Assembly: GCA_911728455.2 (NCBI GenBank)
Contig: OU452234.1
Span: 5,966,549-6,030,548, forward strand
Length of the DNA: 64,000 bases
DNA from: Marthasterias glacialis
Taxonomy: Eukaryota > Echinodermata > Asteroidea > Forcipulatida > Asteriidae
Direction: 5' to 3'
Shown: piece by piece, positions 22,826-33,479 of the stretch
Layout of the letters: each line of letters starts with the position of its first letter
Position numbering within the stretch: the first letter of the stretch is position 1
Program-made: the position numbers and the translations under genes
Notes under the pieces: model-generated
Seen by the model: only the letters and a program-made list of their open reading frames with translations
Told to the model about the DNA's origin: nothing
Database searches by the model: none

Positions 22826-22976
22826 CAGGCATGCAACTTTTCAGCTGGACAGCTGATTTTTTTCGGTTTTTGGTTTTCTTACCCATTGAAAATTGAAAAA
22901 CACAGTACAAAGTGTTACTGTGAGGGGAAAGCCCTTTTTTCGAGTTCTTTTGCCAAAATGCAGAGTTGCATGCCTG
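22826..22976. mobile_element. Short MITE with CAGGCATGCAACTTTT end, copy 2
   Basis: 151 bp from CAGGCATGCAACTTTT to AGAGTTGCATGCCTG; same family as 15402-15544. It lies in the spacer between minisatellite fields 1 and 2. Confidence 0.72.
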
Positions 22977-23096
22977 AAGTAGGGACATAGAGACACTTTT
23001 GTGTCTATAGGCCTAGTAATTCTTAGGTGTATTTAAGTAATTACTTTTTTAGATGAGTAAACATTTCAGGGTTGTGCCACTGATCTGTTTAAGTAC

Positions 23097-23799
23097 CCTT
23101 TTGTGGTGAATTACTATCACTTTCACTTGTGTGGTGAACTACCTATACTTTCCATTGTGTGGTGAGTTACCAACACTTTCACTTGTGTCGGTTTGAATTA
23201 CCCATACTTTTATTTGTGTGGTGAGTTACCAACACTTTCACTTCTGTGGTGAATTACCAACACTTTCACTTGTGTGGTGAGTTAGCTGTAATATTCTTGT
23301 AATATCCATACTTTGTGTGGCAAACCAACACTTCCCATGTGTGGTGAGTTACCAACACTTTTACTTTGTGGTGAATTAACCATATTTTCCTTGTGTGGTG
23401 ATCACCCATATTTCCCCTAGTATTGTGTTTTTATACTCGCACTTCCCTTGTGTGGTGAATCAGCTAAACATTCCCTTGTGTGGTAATCTACCCATACCTC
23501 CCTTGTGTGGTGATCTACTCATACCTCCCTTGTGTGGTGATCTACTCATACCTCCCTTGTGTGGTGATCTACCCGTATTTCCTTGTGGTGATCTATCCAT
23601 ACTTCCCTTTGTGTGGTGAGTTACCATTACTTCCCGTGTGTGGTGATCTAATTACCATACTTCCCTTGTGTGGTGATATACTCGTTCTTCCTTTGTGGTG
23701 ATCTTTCCATACTTCCCTATGTGTGGTGAGTTACCCATACTTCCCCTTGTGTGGTGAGTTACCCATACATCCCTTGTGTGTGGTGATCTACCCATACTT
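23097..23799 (+). repeat. Minisatellite field 2a
   Basis: Units of about 28-31 bp, such as CTTGTGTGGTGAGTTACCAA followed by CACTTTCA and later CTTGTGTGGTGATCTACTCA followed by TACCTCC. They are related to field 1 in the CTTGTGTGGTGA core, with a different second half. Confidence 0.88.
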
Positions 23800-23970
23800 C
23801 AAAGGCCTGCTGTGTTTGGCTTGTCCTCTTTTTTTGCCAAACTGCATTTGCACACTTTTGTGTTGATACAAGTGCATACACTTTTTGGTGTAAAGTAAAT
23901 ATGACTTTAATGTTTGGTGTGTATTTAATTAAGTAGTTAGATTAGTCAACGTTTCAGGGGTGTGCCAATT
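23800..23970. repeat. Spacer of minisatellite field 2
   Basis: It resembles 22976-23096: CACTTTTGTG, GTGTATTTAA, GTAAACATTTCAGGGTTGTG-like and GCCAATTAT-like blocks recur in the same order. It is a second, different spacer type. Confidence 0.6.
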
Positions 23971-24270
23971 ATCGTGTGTGTGGTGAATTATCCATACTTC
24001 CTCTTCTGTGCTGAATTATCCACACTTCACCACTGGTGGTGAATTGCTCACACTTTCTTTTGTGTGGTGGTCTACCCATCCTCTATGGTGTGGTAATTGT
24101 ACACTTCTCTTTGTGTTGTGAATTACTCACACTTGCCCTGTGTGATGAACTTCTCACACATACCCTTGTGTGGTGAAATATTCATACTTCCCCTTGTATG
24201 GTGAAATAACCACTTTCACTTGTGTTATAGATTTATCCACACTTCTCCCTGTGTGGTGAATCACTCGACA
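23971..24270 (+). repeat. Minisatellite field 2b
   Basis: About nine diverged units of the GTGTGGTGAATT family, with irregular length. Confidence 0.8.
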
Positions 24271-24379
24271 TTCCCATTTAGCTTGTAAAGATCCATCCCT
24301 TTCTTGCTCAAAGGTACATGATTCAGATTCCAATAAAGTTGTAAATGCATGTACATGCAAAGTTCACAAAGATTCTTAG

Positions 24380-24469
24380 AAAATCAAAGAGAAATCTTCC
24401 CTTGCGGATAATCAGGGCACTCTGATTGTCTTCTTGGGACACAAGTTTACCAGTCAGAGAGTACTCTGA
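24380..24469 (+). CDS. Exon-like peptide SLADNQGTLIVFLGH, copy 1
   Basis: After an acceptor (GATTCTTAG) the frame reads 29 codons to a TGA, with the core SLADNQGTLIVFLGH preceded by KIKEK. The same core, nearly identical in DNA over about 55 bp, recurs at 24710-24787 in frame. The family is not recognised. It could be a duplicated terminal exon or part of a repeat. Confidence 0.35.
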   Translation, partial: KIKEKSSLADNQGTLIVFLGHKFTSQRVL

Positions 24470-24709
24470 ATGAAACTGTTCAAAGAAATTCTAAACAAAT
24501 GTTTACAGAACTTTTGGATGAATAGAATTGAAAAGTACAAACTAGCTTATTTATTTTGACAGGTGTAATTGTTCAGACTAACAACCATTTCTGAATCATG
24601 TGCCTTTGTGTTTTGCATTATAATTATTAGGTTAAATGTACGAGTTGCTCCTACCAAAAAAATGAGACCATGCAAAAGAGTTATGTTGCAAAATTCACAA
24701 AAAGTCTTT

Positions 24710-24787
24710 AAAATAAAAGAAAAGCCTTCCCTTGCGGATAATCAGGGCACTCTGATTGTCTTCTTGGGACACAGTTCTACCAGTTAG
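24710..24787 (+). CDS. Exon-like peptide SLADNQGTLIVFLGH, copy 2
   Basis: KIKEK plus the same core, then HSSTS and a stop. The open frame extends upstream to 24569 without a stop. The two copies differ mainly outside the core, so the core may be under constraint, or the duplication may be recent and patchy. Confidence 0.35.
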   Translation, partial: KIKEKPSLADNQGTLIVFLGHSSTS

Positions 24788-25139
24788 ACTAATAATAATG
24801 ACTTAACTTGCGAGCGAAGTCATTAACTTTGTTTCAGAAATTAAGCAAACTAACATAAAAAATTATGGAAATCTCAGTATCTTGCAGAGATATTGGATTT
24901 TCTACCAAAAAGAATGGCATACACTTTTATTCCATTAGTTTTTTAACTCTGAAAGATATTGGGAATATCTTTTAGAGTTTTAAGTAAAACCACGCAACAA
25001 GTTCATTGTTATTAGCGTTTACTTTTTCTTTTTCCCTGAAAATCGTTAAGATTTAAAACATGGACTCATTGTGTATGAGCAGCTCATTTTGATGAGTTTC
25101 TTTATGTTTGTATAAAAATTCTGAGAAACTCTTCTGCAG

Positions 25140-25225
25140 AGTTGTGCAAACACCTGTGCCTGTCGGTGGACCCCCTCGGCTGCCTGGGACAAGTGGTGGT
25201 CCTGCTGGCCCGGGTGCAATGGAAG
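25140..25225 (+). CDS. Pro/Gly-rich exon-like block
   Basis: Acceptor CTCTTCTGCAG and donor ATGGAAG|GTATGTT frame 28 codons reading VVQTPVPVGGPPRLPGT and on to GPGAME. An inverse copy at 29042-29127 keeps the reading VVQTPVPVGGPPRPPGT and the acceptor, but its donor position reads GA instead of GT. The protein is not recognised; the composition suggests a disordered linker. Confidence 0.42.
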
Positions 25226-25640
25226 GTATGTTCTCTGTTCAGTGAAATTCACTTAGATGCACCACTAGTGTTTTGTTTCACTGGTGTAATGCCTTACAAA
25301 TTTAACGAGCTAGAGCGAGCAATTTTGGAAGATACATTCATACTAGGGCGTAAGCTGGAAGCTAGTTGTTGGTCCCTAAAACGTTTGGTCGATCTCTCAA
25401 GACGTCGGGATGAGGGCCCCTTATCATTTAGCCTTTTGTTGGTCACGTCACTCTTTTGTTGTCTAGTATACAGGTTTGTACTGGGGTCGTTTGAGACCAT
25501 CATCAGAGGTGCCAAGAGATGTCTTCGCTTGAGCCAATGGAATCTGGACCCGGTGGATGATGAGGACTTCTATCCAGTTGATGATATGAGGGCTGGAGAA
25601 ACATGTTCTGCTTGGTCATGCCACTTCACATCTAAAATAT
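25140..25640 (+). repeat. Plus arm of an inverted duplication
   Basis: Matches 28700-29125 in inverse orientation across the exon-like block, its downstream intron (TATGTTCTCTGTTCAGTGAA) and a second block starting GGTGCCAAGAGATG. The middle (about 25320-25500) differs between arms. In this arm the second block reads QWNLDPVDDEDFYPVDD, an acidic peptide, and a 177-codon frame stays open across the whole arm. Confidence 0.8.
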
Positions 25641-25844
25641 CGAGTAAGAACTACACCCATTTTATTGCCTTTTGATACCAAAGATGACATTGGATTCCTA
25701 TAATTTATAGTTGTTTTTCAAGCTTGTGGTTTTTTGAAGAGGTCAAGGGTCAGGTCTATGTCGAGGTTCTTAGGGTCTGGTCATGGTTTAGGGCAAATCA
25801 CTGCAGGAGATCACATTTTTAACTTTCAAAGCCATCAAATTTTC

Positions 25845-26620
25845 CAAGCAACGTCCATACTAAAATTGATTATAAAAGTTTATACTTAATACAAAAGCTT
25901 GGGACACTTACACTTAAATCTTATTCTAAGATATGAATTTGAAAATCAGACTAGGTACAACTAATTGGTTGACAACTAAACATTTGAACAATTTTCTGAG
26001 GATATCGTCTTTAAAGCTACATTAGGTGAAACTAAACCGTTTTCCAAATAACATCCATACTAAAAGTTGATAGTTCTCTATCAGTAAGGGACTTTTGCAC
26101 TTAAATCTTATTCTAAGGTATGAATTTGAAAATCATACTAGAAAATTATCCGTACTTCCCTAAATGCTTGACAACTAAACATTTAAACAATTTTCTGAGG
26201 ATATGTTTTTTAAGTTAGATTAGGAACTAAACACATTTCCAAATAACATCCATACTAAAAGTTGATAGGGACATTTGCAATTAAATCTTCTTCTAGGATA
26301 TGAATTTGAAAATCAGACAATGTAGAACTACACGCTTGAGACGTTAACATTTAAAAATTATGTTGGGATATGGTTTTTAAAATCAGACTAGGTAGAACTT
26401 AAATTTTAAAAGCAACGTCCATACAGAAGGCTATTATAAAGTTTATACTTCTCTAAAAGCTTGGTACATTCACACGTAAATCTTAATCTAAAATATTAAT
26501 TTAAAAATCAGATTAGGTAGAACTAAATGCTAGAGAAGTAAACATTTACAAATCATCTGAGAACATGGTTTTTAAAATCAGACTATGTAGAACTTAATGC
26601 AGTTTCCATTTTTAAACTAC
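25845..26620 (+). repeat. Tandem repeat of about 195 bp, four diverged units
   Basis: Each unit carries CAACGTCCATACTAAAA or AACATCCATACTAAAAGTTG, then CACTTAAATCTTATTCTA, ATGAATTTGAAAATCAGACT and ACTAAACATTT with TTTTCTGAGGATAT. AT-rich and non-coding. Confidence 0.75.
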
Positions 26621-27084
26621 CCCACCTTTGTACAAGTATTGGGTAATCCTGCAAAACTCTGTCTAAAACACTTTGCCTTCGAGAAGATTAAACTTAGGTT
26701 ATAAAAAAGTTTGTTTTAATTTTTTTAATATCATGTAGCTTGTTAATTTTCTTTTGAACCAAAACACTTCTTTGAGCTGCCTGTATGGCATGTAATTGAA
26801 GTTAAATGTTTGAGGCGCACCGCATTGCATTTTTTAACGTTAAATCTGTACAAGCTTAGTGTGTATGCCTGTTAAACTCGATCTCCAATTTTTGTGTCAA
26901 AGGTCATAAATTGGTCATTTCAAGAACGGTCACAGATCATTCAAAGGTCAATTATCAATTTGTATCCAGTTTTAATGGAAAGTTTGCAACATTCAGAATT
27001 TTTGTTAATAAAGAAAAAGTAGTGAGCCACAATTTTGTCCAAAACAGGGGTGTGATCTTAAGAATAGAAAGGTTCCCCATGTTT

Positions 27085-28275
27085 GGGGAATTAACCATAC
27101 TTCCCTTGTATGGTAAAATAGTAACTCTTTCACTCTGTAAACTACCCATACTTCCCTTGTATGGTAAAAAGGCAAATTTTTCACTTCGTGAATTACCCGT
27201 ACTTCCCTTGTATGGTGAAATAGCAACACTTTCACTCTGTGAATTACCCGTACTTCCCTTGTATGGTGAAATACCAACACTTTCACTTTGTGAATTACCC
27301 ACACTTCCTTTGTATGGTGAAATAGCAGCATTTTCACTCCATGAATTGTCCGTACTTCCCTTGTACCGTGAAATACCAACACTTTCACTTGGTGAATTAT
27401 CCGTACTTCCCTTGTATGGTAAAATGGCAACACTTTCACTCTCTGATTTACCCGTACTTCCCTTGTATGGTGACATAGCAACACTTTCACTTGGTGAATT
27501 ATCTGTACTTCCCTTGTATGGTAAAATGGCAACACTTTCACTCTCTGATTTACCCGTACTTGGTGAATTATCCGTACTTCCCTTGTATGGTGAAATACCA
27601 ACACTTTCACTTTGTGAATTACCCACACTTCCTTTGTATGGTGAAATAGCAACACTTTCACTCTCTGATTTACCCGTACTTCCCTTGTATGGTGACATAG
27701 CAACACTTTCACTTGGTGAATTATCCGTACTTCCCTTGTATGGTGACATAGCAACACTTTCACTTGGTGAATTATCCGTACTTCCCTTGTATGGTGAAAT
27801 AGCAACACTTTCACTTGGTGAACTACCCATACTTCTCTTGTATGGTGAAATAGCAACACTTTCACTTGGTGAACTACCCATACTTCTCTTGTATGGTGAA
27901 ATGGCAACACTTTCACTGTGAACTACCCATACTTCCCTTGTATGGTGAAATACCAACACTTTCACTTGGTGAATTATCCGTACTTCCCTTGTATGGTAAA
28001 ACGGCAACACTTTCACTCTCTGATTTACCCGTACTTCCCTTGTATGGTGAATTATCCGTACTTCCCTTGTATGGTGAAATAGCAACATTTTCACTTGGTG
28101 AATTATCTGTACTTCCCTTGTATGGTGACAGCAACACTTTCACTTGGTGAATTATCTGTACTTCTCTTGTATGGTGAAATAGCAACACTTTCACTCTGTG
28201 AATTACCCGTACTTCCCTTGTATGGTGACAGAGCAACACTTTCACTTGGTGAATTATCCGTACTTCCCTTGTATG
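27085..28275 (+). repeat. Minisatellite field 3, 51-bp unit
   Basis: About 22 units of 51 bp, CTTCCCTTGTATGGTGAAAT then AGCAACACTTTCACTTGG then TGAATTATCCGTA. The unit is a multiple of three and lacks stops in one plus and two minus frames, giving long frames such as 26911-27921 with the 17-residue repeat LPLYGEIATLSLGELSV. The unit looks like a shortened dimer of the field 1 unit. I regard it as a satellite, not a gene, though translation cannot be excluded. Confidence 0.92.
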
Positions 28276-28699
28276 TCGTTATACGACAGTGTTGCACAGA
28301 TGACTAGAAAGTACGTATGGAATTAAACACTTAAGAAAATACGCCCTCCCAATCCCTGATTAACCTTAGCTGAGTTGAAATGTTTGGTCATTATGGTCAA
28401 AGTCGGTTCTCTTTTTAGGATATTAGGCGTTATATTAATTCAATGTCATCTTCGGTATCATTTATTGGCAAACATGTACAATGTAGTGACAAAACATCAC
28501 TACTTGTCACACTTAAACTGTTTAAAAAATTTGCAACATTGCGTCCATATGTCAAGTATTTTGGAGAATTGTTTTACACACTAGTCAACTGTTTGTTTTT
28601 AAATCAAAGTTGTTAAAAAAAAAAGTCGATTGTAGTCATTTTGTCAGTTGATTACATCTGAACGTCTAAAATGCTGCCCCATGAAAAGCAAGGGGGAAA

Positions 28700-29127
28700 T
28701 TATGGCCATTGCAGAACATGTTCCTCCGACCAGCACATCATCATCTGGATAAAAGTCGTCATCATCTGTTGGGTTAGGATCCCATTGGAACAAGTGTCGT
28801 CATCTCTTGGCACCACCAGTGCAACTTGGTTATGAAACAACAGGAGGTGAAATCCTAAGCACTCTTGAGGGCACCATTTCATTTAAGCAAGCAACAACTA
28901 CCTTCTGCTCAACACTTTGGCATCTAAAAGAAAGCGCTAAATTGCGTCTAGCTCGTTAAGTTTGTAAGACATTACATCATTGAAACAAACCACTAGTAGT
29001 GCATCTGAGTGAACTTCACTGAACAGAGAACATATCGTCCATTGCACTTGGGTCAGTTAGGTCATCACAAGTTCCAGGTGGCCGAGGGGGTCCACCGACA
29101 GGCACAGGTGTTTGCACAACTCTGCTA
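28700..29127 (-). repeat. Minus arm of the inverted duplication
   Basis: On the minus strand it repeats the Pro/Gly-rich block (29042-29127), its intron, and the block GGTGCCAAGAGATGACGAC with the acidic peptide DDDDFYPDDD. A stop (GAKR followed by a stop) interrupts the frame that is open in the plus arm, and the splice donor after the first block is lost. It appears to be the decayed arm. Confidence 0.78.
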
Positions 29128-29259
29128 TTTTTTTTTAAGTTAAATTTTTTTAATAAAAAAAATTGAAATGTACCCCCGCTTTGTAATTTGTGTCTTACTT
29201 GCGTCAAACCTACCCCCCCATCTACCACCCCTCCCCCCAATTTAAATATAGAGGGCCCA

Positions 29260-29345
29260 TCTTATCCCAGTATAACCTACCCCCACCCTGTAGGGACCAA
29301 TTTGCAAGTCCCCACAGGGTGGGGGAGGGTTTCACCAGGATAAGG
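29260..29345. repeat. Short inverted repeat
   Basis: CTTATCCCAGTATAACCTAC plus CCCCACCCTGT faces ACAGGGTGGGGGAGGGTTTC and GGATAAG. Confidence 0.65.
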
Positions 29346-29356
29346 TGAACCCTCAG

Positions 29357-29493
29357 GCCGCCATGTTTACCAACAATGCAATTGGGTGTGTGTATAAGTC
29401 GCTTTTAGCAAGTTCTTTTTGCGCAATGAAACTTTGGCGTAAAAATAATACACACCCAATTCATGTTGCATTATGGGAAAACATGGCGGCCAA
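29357..29493. mobile_element. Palindromic MITE with GGCCGCCATGTT ends
   Basis: GGCCGCCATGTTTACC, AATGCAATTGGGTGTGT on the left match ACACACCCAATT, TGCATTATGGGAAAACATGG and CGGCC on the right. Small, non-coding; the ends include YY1-like GCCATNTT motifs. Confidence 0.7.
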
Positions 29494-29759
29494 GTAGGCG
29501 AGTCAAATAATGAGACATCAGTCAAGGTTCAGGCAAATCAACCATGGGGAAATACTTTATTAACAATGTATGGTCGAGTTGATTTGCCCCTAAATGGCAT
29601 CAGCCTTTATTCATGGACAAGTAAAATAATTATCTCTTTAAATTGTAACATTAAGGAAAATAATAACATCAAGTTTGGTCCAAGACTAAGTGGATTGATT
29701 TAACGCAAGGTGCTCTGTTTACACAACATAATTTTGTTCATTAAAGTAAATTGCTGTGG

Positions 29760-30520
29760 CATATAAATTTAAGAAAAATTGTGTGGATTTAAGCTTCGAG
29801 TTTACTCACAAAGTTCAACCAAAACTACATAAATTTAGGAAAAAATTTATGAATTTAAGCTTTGAAGATTTAAGTTGCATCTAAAAACGCTGAAAAGTTC
29901 CTAGTTGCTTCAATTGTCAAAGTTTACTCTCAAAGTTCAACCAAAACTACAACTTGTTAAAGATTTGGAATTTCTCTAGAAAGGAGACTATGTAATTGCC
30001 ACAGTAGATGGCTCTGGTTATTGTACTTCATCACATCATTGGATCATTAACGTTGACGACAAATTGGTGAAATAAATAATGCACTTAAAGATATACAATC
30101 AGTGCTCCTGTGATTTGTGCTCAAGCGAACAAAATTTTAAAAAGCAGGTTATCTCATTTGAAACTTAATAACTTTGGTCATCATACAAAAATAGCACTTG
30201 GATTAGTTTTTCAAGGTGAAATCAGCTTGAGCACGGATCATTTATCTTTAAGAACAGTAAGTCCCTTAATGTGAAAACACTAAGTCATCACAGAAACAAA
30301 TGTCAGCTTTTTCGGCGTTTAGCGTTATCTACTGTTCAGTTTGGTTGAGAGCCACTTCATCAGCGTCTTGAGCTCACACATGGAGCAAGTCATCTTTTTA
30401 AACAGTTTTTATAGAGTTTGTTCTTGTCACATTATGTGGATCCCAGACTGCAACAGATTGCTCCATCCCATCCAGGGCAACAGGAGTTCATTGGTTCATC
30501 CATGTGTTGAGAACTTGTCG
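29760..30520. other. Unassigned stretch downstream of the 30.5 kb exon
   Basis: Two similar segments (AATTTAAGAAAAATTGTGTGG near 29767; AATTTAGGAAAAAATTTATG near 29832) form a short local duplication with CAAAGTTCAACCAAAACTAC repeated at 29809 and 29932. No gene seen. Confidence 0.35.
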
Positions 30521-30534
30521 TTTGTATCACAGAG

Positions 30535-30633
30535 TTATTGAGACATGTCGTTCATGAGGCTGTGACGGGATGCTTCGTCTCTTCCAGGACAAGAGGATGC
30601 GAGGGTGCGTAGTTGTTGAAAGTAAGCATCAAC
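30535..30633 (-). CDS. Possible terminal coding exon of the 30-37 kb gene
   Basis: After the acceptor CATCTTTTCAG the minus strand reads 32 codons, VDAYFQQLRTLASS then PGRDEASRHSLMNDMSQ, to TAA. The composition looks coding. Direct joining to the exon at 34915-34983 gives a stop, so either another exon lies between or this belongs elsewhere. Confidence 0.35.
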   Translation of the reverse strand, partial: VDAYFQQLRTLASSCPGRDEASRHSLMNDMSQ

Positions 30634-31400
30634 CTGAAAAGATGATCAACAAAGTGGAGAACTGTTAAATGGCTTTTAGGGAACAGTGGCAGCAGTTTTA
30701 CCAACACAGATAATGCACCTTATCTTGATTCATCAACATCATACAATAAGGAAGGTGGAGCATTTCTGACAAACATCTGTGCAGGTAATATGGTTTATGA
30801 ATGCAACCAAAGGTATATACGGACAGTTTTCTTCAAAAGATTCTACGTGTGTCCTTAATTATAAAGCGTTCTCACAAAAATGTAAAATCTTAGAGTGCAG
30901 CTAGATCAAGGCACTTTTTAAGAAAATAAAACAAGTGTTAAACGGAGCTCTGCCGTGTAGATTGAATTCTTCAGTCTAGCAGTTTCTGGGAGACATGTTT
31001 TGAAGCGGGAAACATGTTCTGAAGTGGATAGACTGAGTTGGATGGGGGAAGTTTTTCCCAAAGTTTTAGGTCATTATTTTGGAGGTAATTTGTTTACTAG
31101 GTTTAGACATGGTTTCATTTCCAGTTTTTGGAATGAAGGAGACATGTACTTATACTTAGTATAAGTTTTCCAAGCCAGCCTCTTATTAAAAAAAAAACAC
31201 TGAGCTATGATAGGATATAGCCAACTGCTAAGCATGCTTGGTTTGGCTCAGTATTACTGGTCCACTGGCTCTATCAAACTGACAAAAACAGTGTAAGAAT
31301 TTTTGAAGATTTGAAATAAAGTTAACTCAATGGATTTAGGGAATTCTTTTTAGTAAGGATGCCTGCGGTGATAATTTTATGGTCGAGATTATGTATTTAC

Positions 31401-31491
31401 CTTCTTAAAGATGTACCATGCACCATGCTGTGTTAACTCTCATGACAACTTCACAGTGGATCGGTTGCTCTCCTTGGAGGTGATACAAACA
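31401..31491 (-). pseudogene. Duplicated exon-like block c
   Basis: Acceptor TTTGTAG|TGTTTGTATC and donor TTAAGAAG|GTAAATAC. Frames: one reads VCITSKESNRSTVKLS then stop, another CLYHLQGEQPIHCEVV and on to a TAA near the donor. It is similar to blocks b and a, including the adjacent intron. Confidence 0.42.
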
Positions 31492-31935
31492 CTACAAAGA
31501 AACAAACAACAATATTTTTAAAGAATAATTCATGGTAGAAGTTTTTTGCTGCTAAGTTTGAATCTGGAATATATGTTTTGCTTCTTGAAATATGAACATT
31601 TGTTGAGGACATTTAACTGTGGGAGGGGTTATGATACACATCTTGATAATGAACCTTTGTTCAGCAGCGCATCTACGGAAAGTTGCGCCTATAGTAAGCA
31701 CTGAAATTGCACCCCCAAACATCCGACACCCATTTCCCATAATATCGGCTCAAAAATACATGTCGAGCTTGTGATTCTTTTTATAATAAACTATGGCACT
31801 GCATGAAAATCATAACAGCTCAGTGGCGCCCCCTAAAAGTGGTGCCCAGGACATGTGCCATACCTTAGATATCCCCCTTGCCTATATTTGTGTATATCAG
31901 ACAGCAGGAGGAAGAAATTGCATCAGCAGTATATA

Positions 31936-32108
31936 TAGACCTTTTGCATATTACGTCATTTGAGTAGGGCGCCCTCGTCTAGAGGTCAAAAGGAGGTTGT
32001 GCACTGGCCAATCCTATGCGCCGCGCACACAAAGCTGTGCGATTGCATTGTTTCATCATCGTTTTACCTCTAAGATGGCGGCTGGATGATGTCAATGCAT
32101 AAGGTCTA
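31936..32108. mobile_element. MITE with TAGACCTTTTGCATA ends
   Basis: TAGACCTTTTGCATATTACG faces ATGCATAAGGTCTA. The body is unusually CpG-rich (GCGCCGCGCAC) and carries AAGATGGCGGC. A fragment of the same end is at 43605-43622. Confidence 0.65.
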
Positions 32109-32579
32109 CTGTCAAATTACATGGTCCCCCTCCCCCAAGCGCTTAACAAGTAAGCTATGCTGTTGAACCCTAGCAATGTCCTGGACGATTAAATCGCCCA
32201 ATTTTCCCGACTGTGTATTAGCAGGGCCAATTAAATCATTTCTCTTTTGTCACACCATGTGACCTTCAAATGACCTTTGTGAGGGTTCAAGTTGTGACCA
32301 AAATAAAGTTTGGGAAGTCAGCTTTGAACATGCTTATGCCTTGGCTGCAGTCAAACCACTTTTATTAGCAATTTCTAAAAAAGTCTTTATTTACAGCTTA
32401 GATTGCATGACGTCACGTATTTAATACAGAGATGGGAACAAAACTTATAACCGTTACCTAGCAAAACTACTGAATTTTAGTTGGGATGCCCTTGTTCTGC
32501 TAGGGATTGGATGTTTCATTTGCCAACTGGGGTTTAAAATGCAAAGTGTGAAAAATTGTCTTAAGAATTATGTATTTAC

Positions 32580-32685
32580 CTTCTTCATAAAGATGAACCA
32601 TGAATGATTCAGTAGATGCTCAATACACAGATCTTCTGACATGTACTGCGTGGATCGGCTGCTCTCAGTAAAGGTGATACAAATA
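32580..32685 (-). pseudogene. Duplicated exon-like block b
   Basis: Acceptor GCTTGTAG|TATTTGTATC, donor ATGAAGAAG|GTAAATAC. One frame is fully open and reads ICITFTESSRSTQYMS and EDLCIEHLLNHSWFIF, the longest open reading among the three copies. Confidence 0.42.
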
Positions 32686-32900
32686 CTACAAGCAAAAATA
32701 TTTTAGAGGACAAAATAAGTTTGAATCTGAAGAATATGTTTGATTAATGAAACACGAACATAAGCCTTTGACAAGTTTAGGATAATTTTATGGTACATAC
32801 ATTTACTGAAACTGGGTCTTTTTTACCCAACATGTGACAACCAGATAGCGAGAGGCAGCAATTTCATCAGCAATACAGTGTAAAATTATAGGTATCTTTT

Positions 32901-33224
32901 GGCAAAACTAGGGTAAAATTTTAGGGGGGCACCATTATTTCTAGGGGGACACTTCTGGCCAATTAAAACTAGTTCCCAACTGCATTTTTTCTTAAACAAG
33001 CCCCCTTTCAGCACTCTTGTTATGACGTTTACTATTTTCTATAAGATCATCTGACATGGTGGTCAAAATAAATACAATGTCTGCATGTAAATAGAAAAAT
33101 AGTTTTAAAACATTGATAACAGTTTATGAAATATAGTATGTTTTTTCAGGTAATTTTATAGTCCAGATTTCAAAAGGGGATGGGGAGTCAGTTTGGGGCA
33201 CGTGCCCCCCTAGTTACGCCACTG
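32901..33224. mobile_element. hAT-like MITE family, copy 3
   Basis: Runs from AACTAGGGTAAAATTTTAGG to CCTAGTTACGCCACTG and matches the two copies at 633-2791 and 3371-3647. Confidence 0.68.
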
Positions 33225-33479
33225 TACGCCACATGTCACAGTTATGGCACATGTCACAAATTCTTATTAAGACTCATTAACCCTCAACAACATTTAAGAA
33301 GAAACAAATCCCCAAAACCCAAACATACGCAGCAAGGATATTTTTTATAACTAGAAAGACCCACACCCTTGCCAACTGAGGTTCAAAATGATTTTCTTTT
33401 TTAAGAATTATGTATTATATTTATACTGTTATTAATTATTTATACTGTTTTCCATCAAAAAGACCATTTTTTAACACGT

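Noticed and set aside
21081..24270. Regular repeats of about 30 bp that look superficially like a CRISPR array
   Set aside because: There are no unique spacers: the whole period is repeated and drifts, unit length varies from 28 to 34 bp, and the genome is eukaryotic. It is a minisatellite.
25142..25675. A 177-codon open frame
   Set aside because: It runs through a probable intron in a different frame from the Pro/Gly-rich block, its inverse copy has a stop, and no domain is visible. Kept only as part of the inverted duplication.
26911..28094. Frames of 303-379 codons on both strands
   Set aside because: They exist because a 51-bp unit without stops is repeated; frames on both strands are open for the same reason and no start, splice or domain evidence supports a gene.
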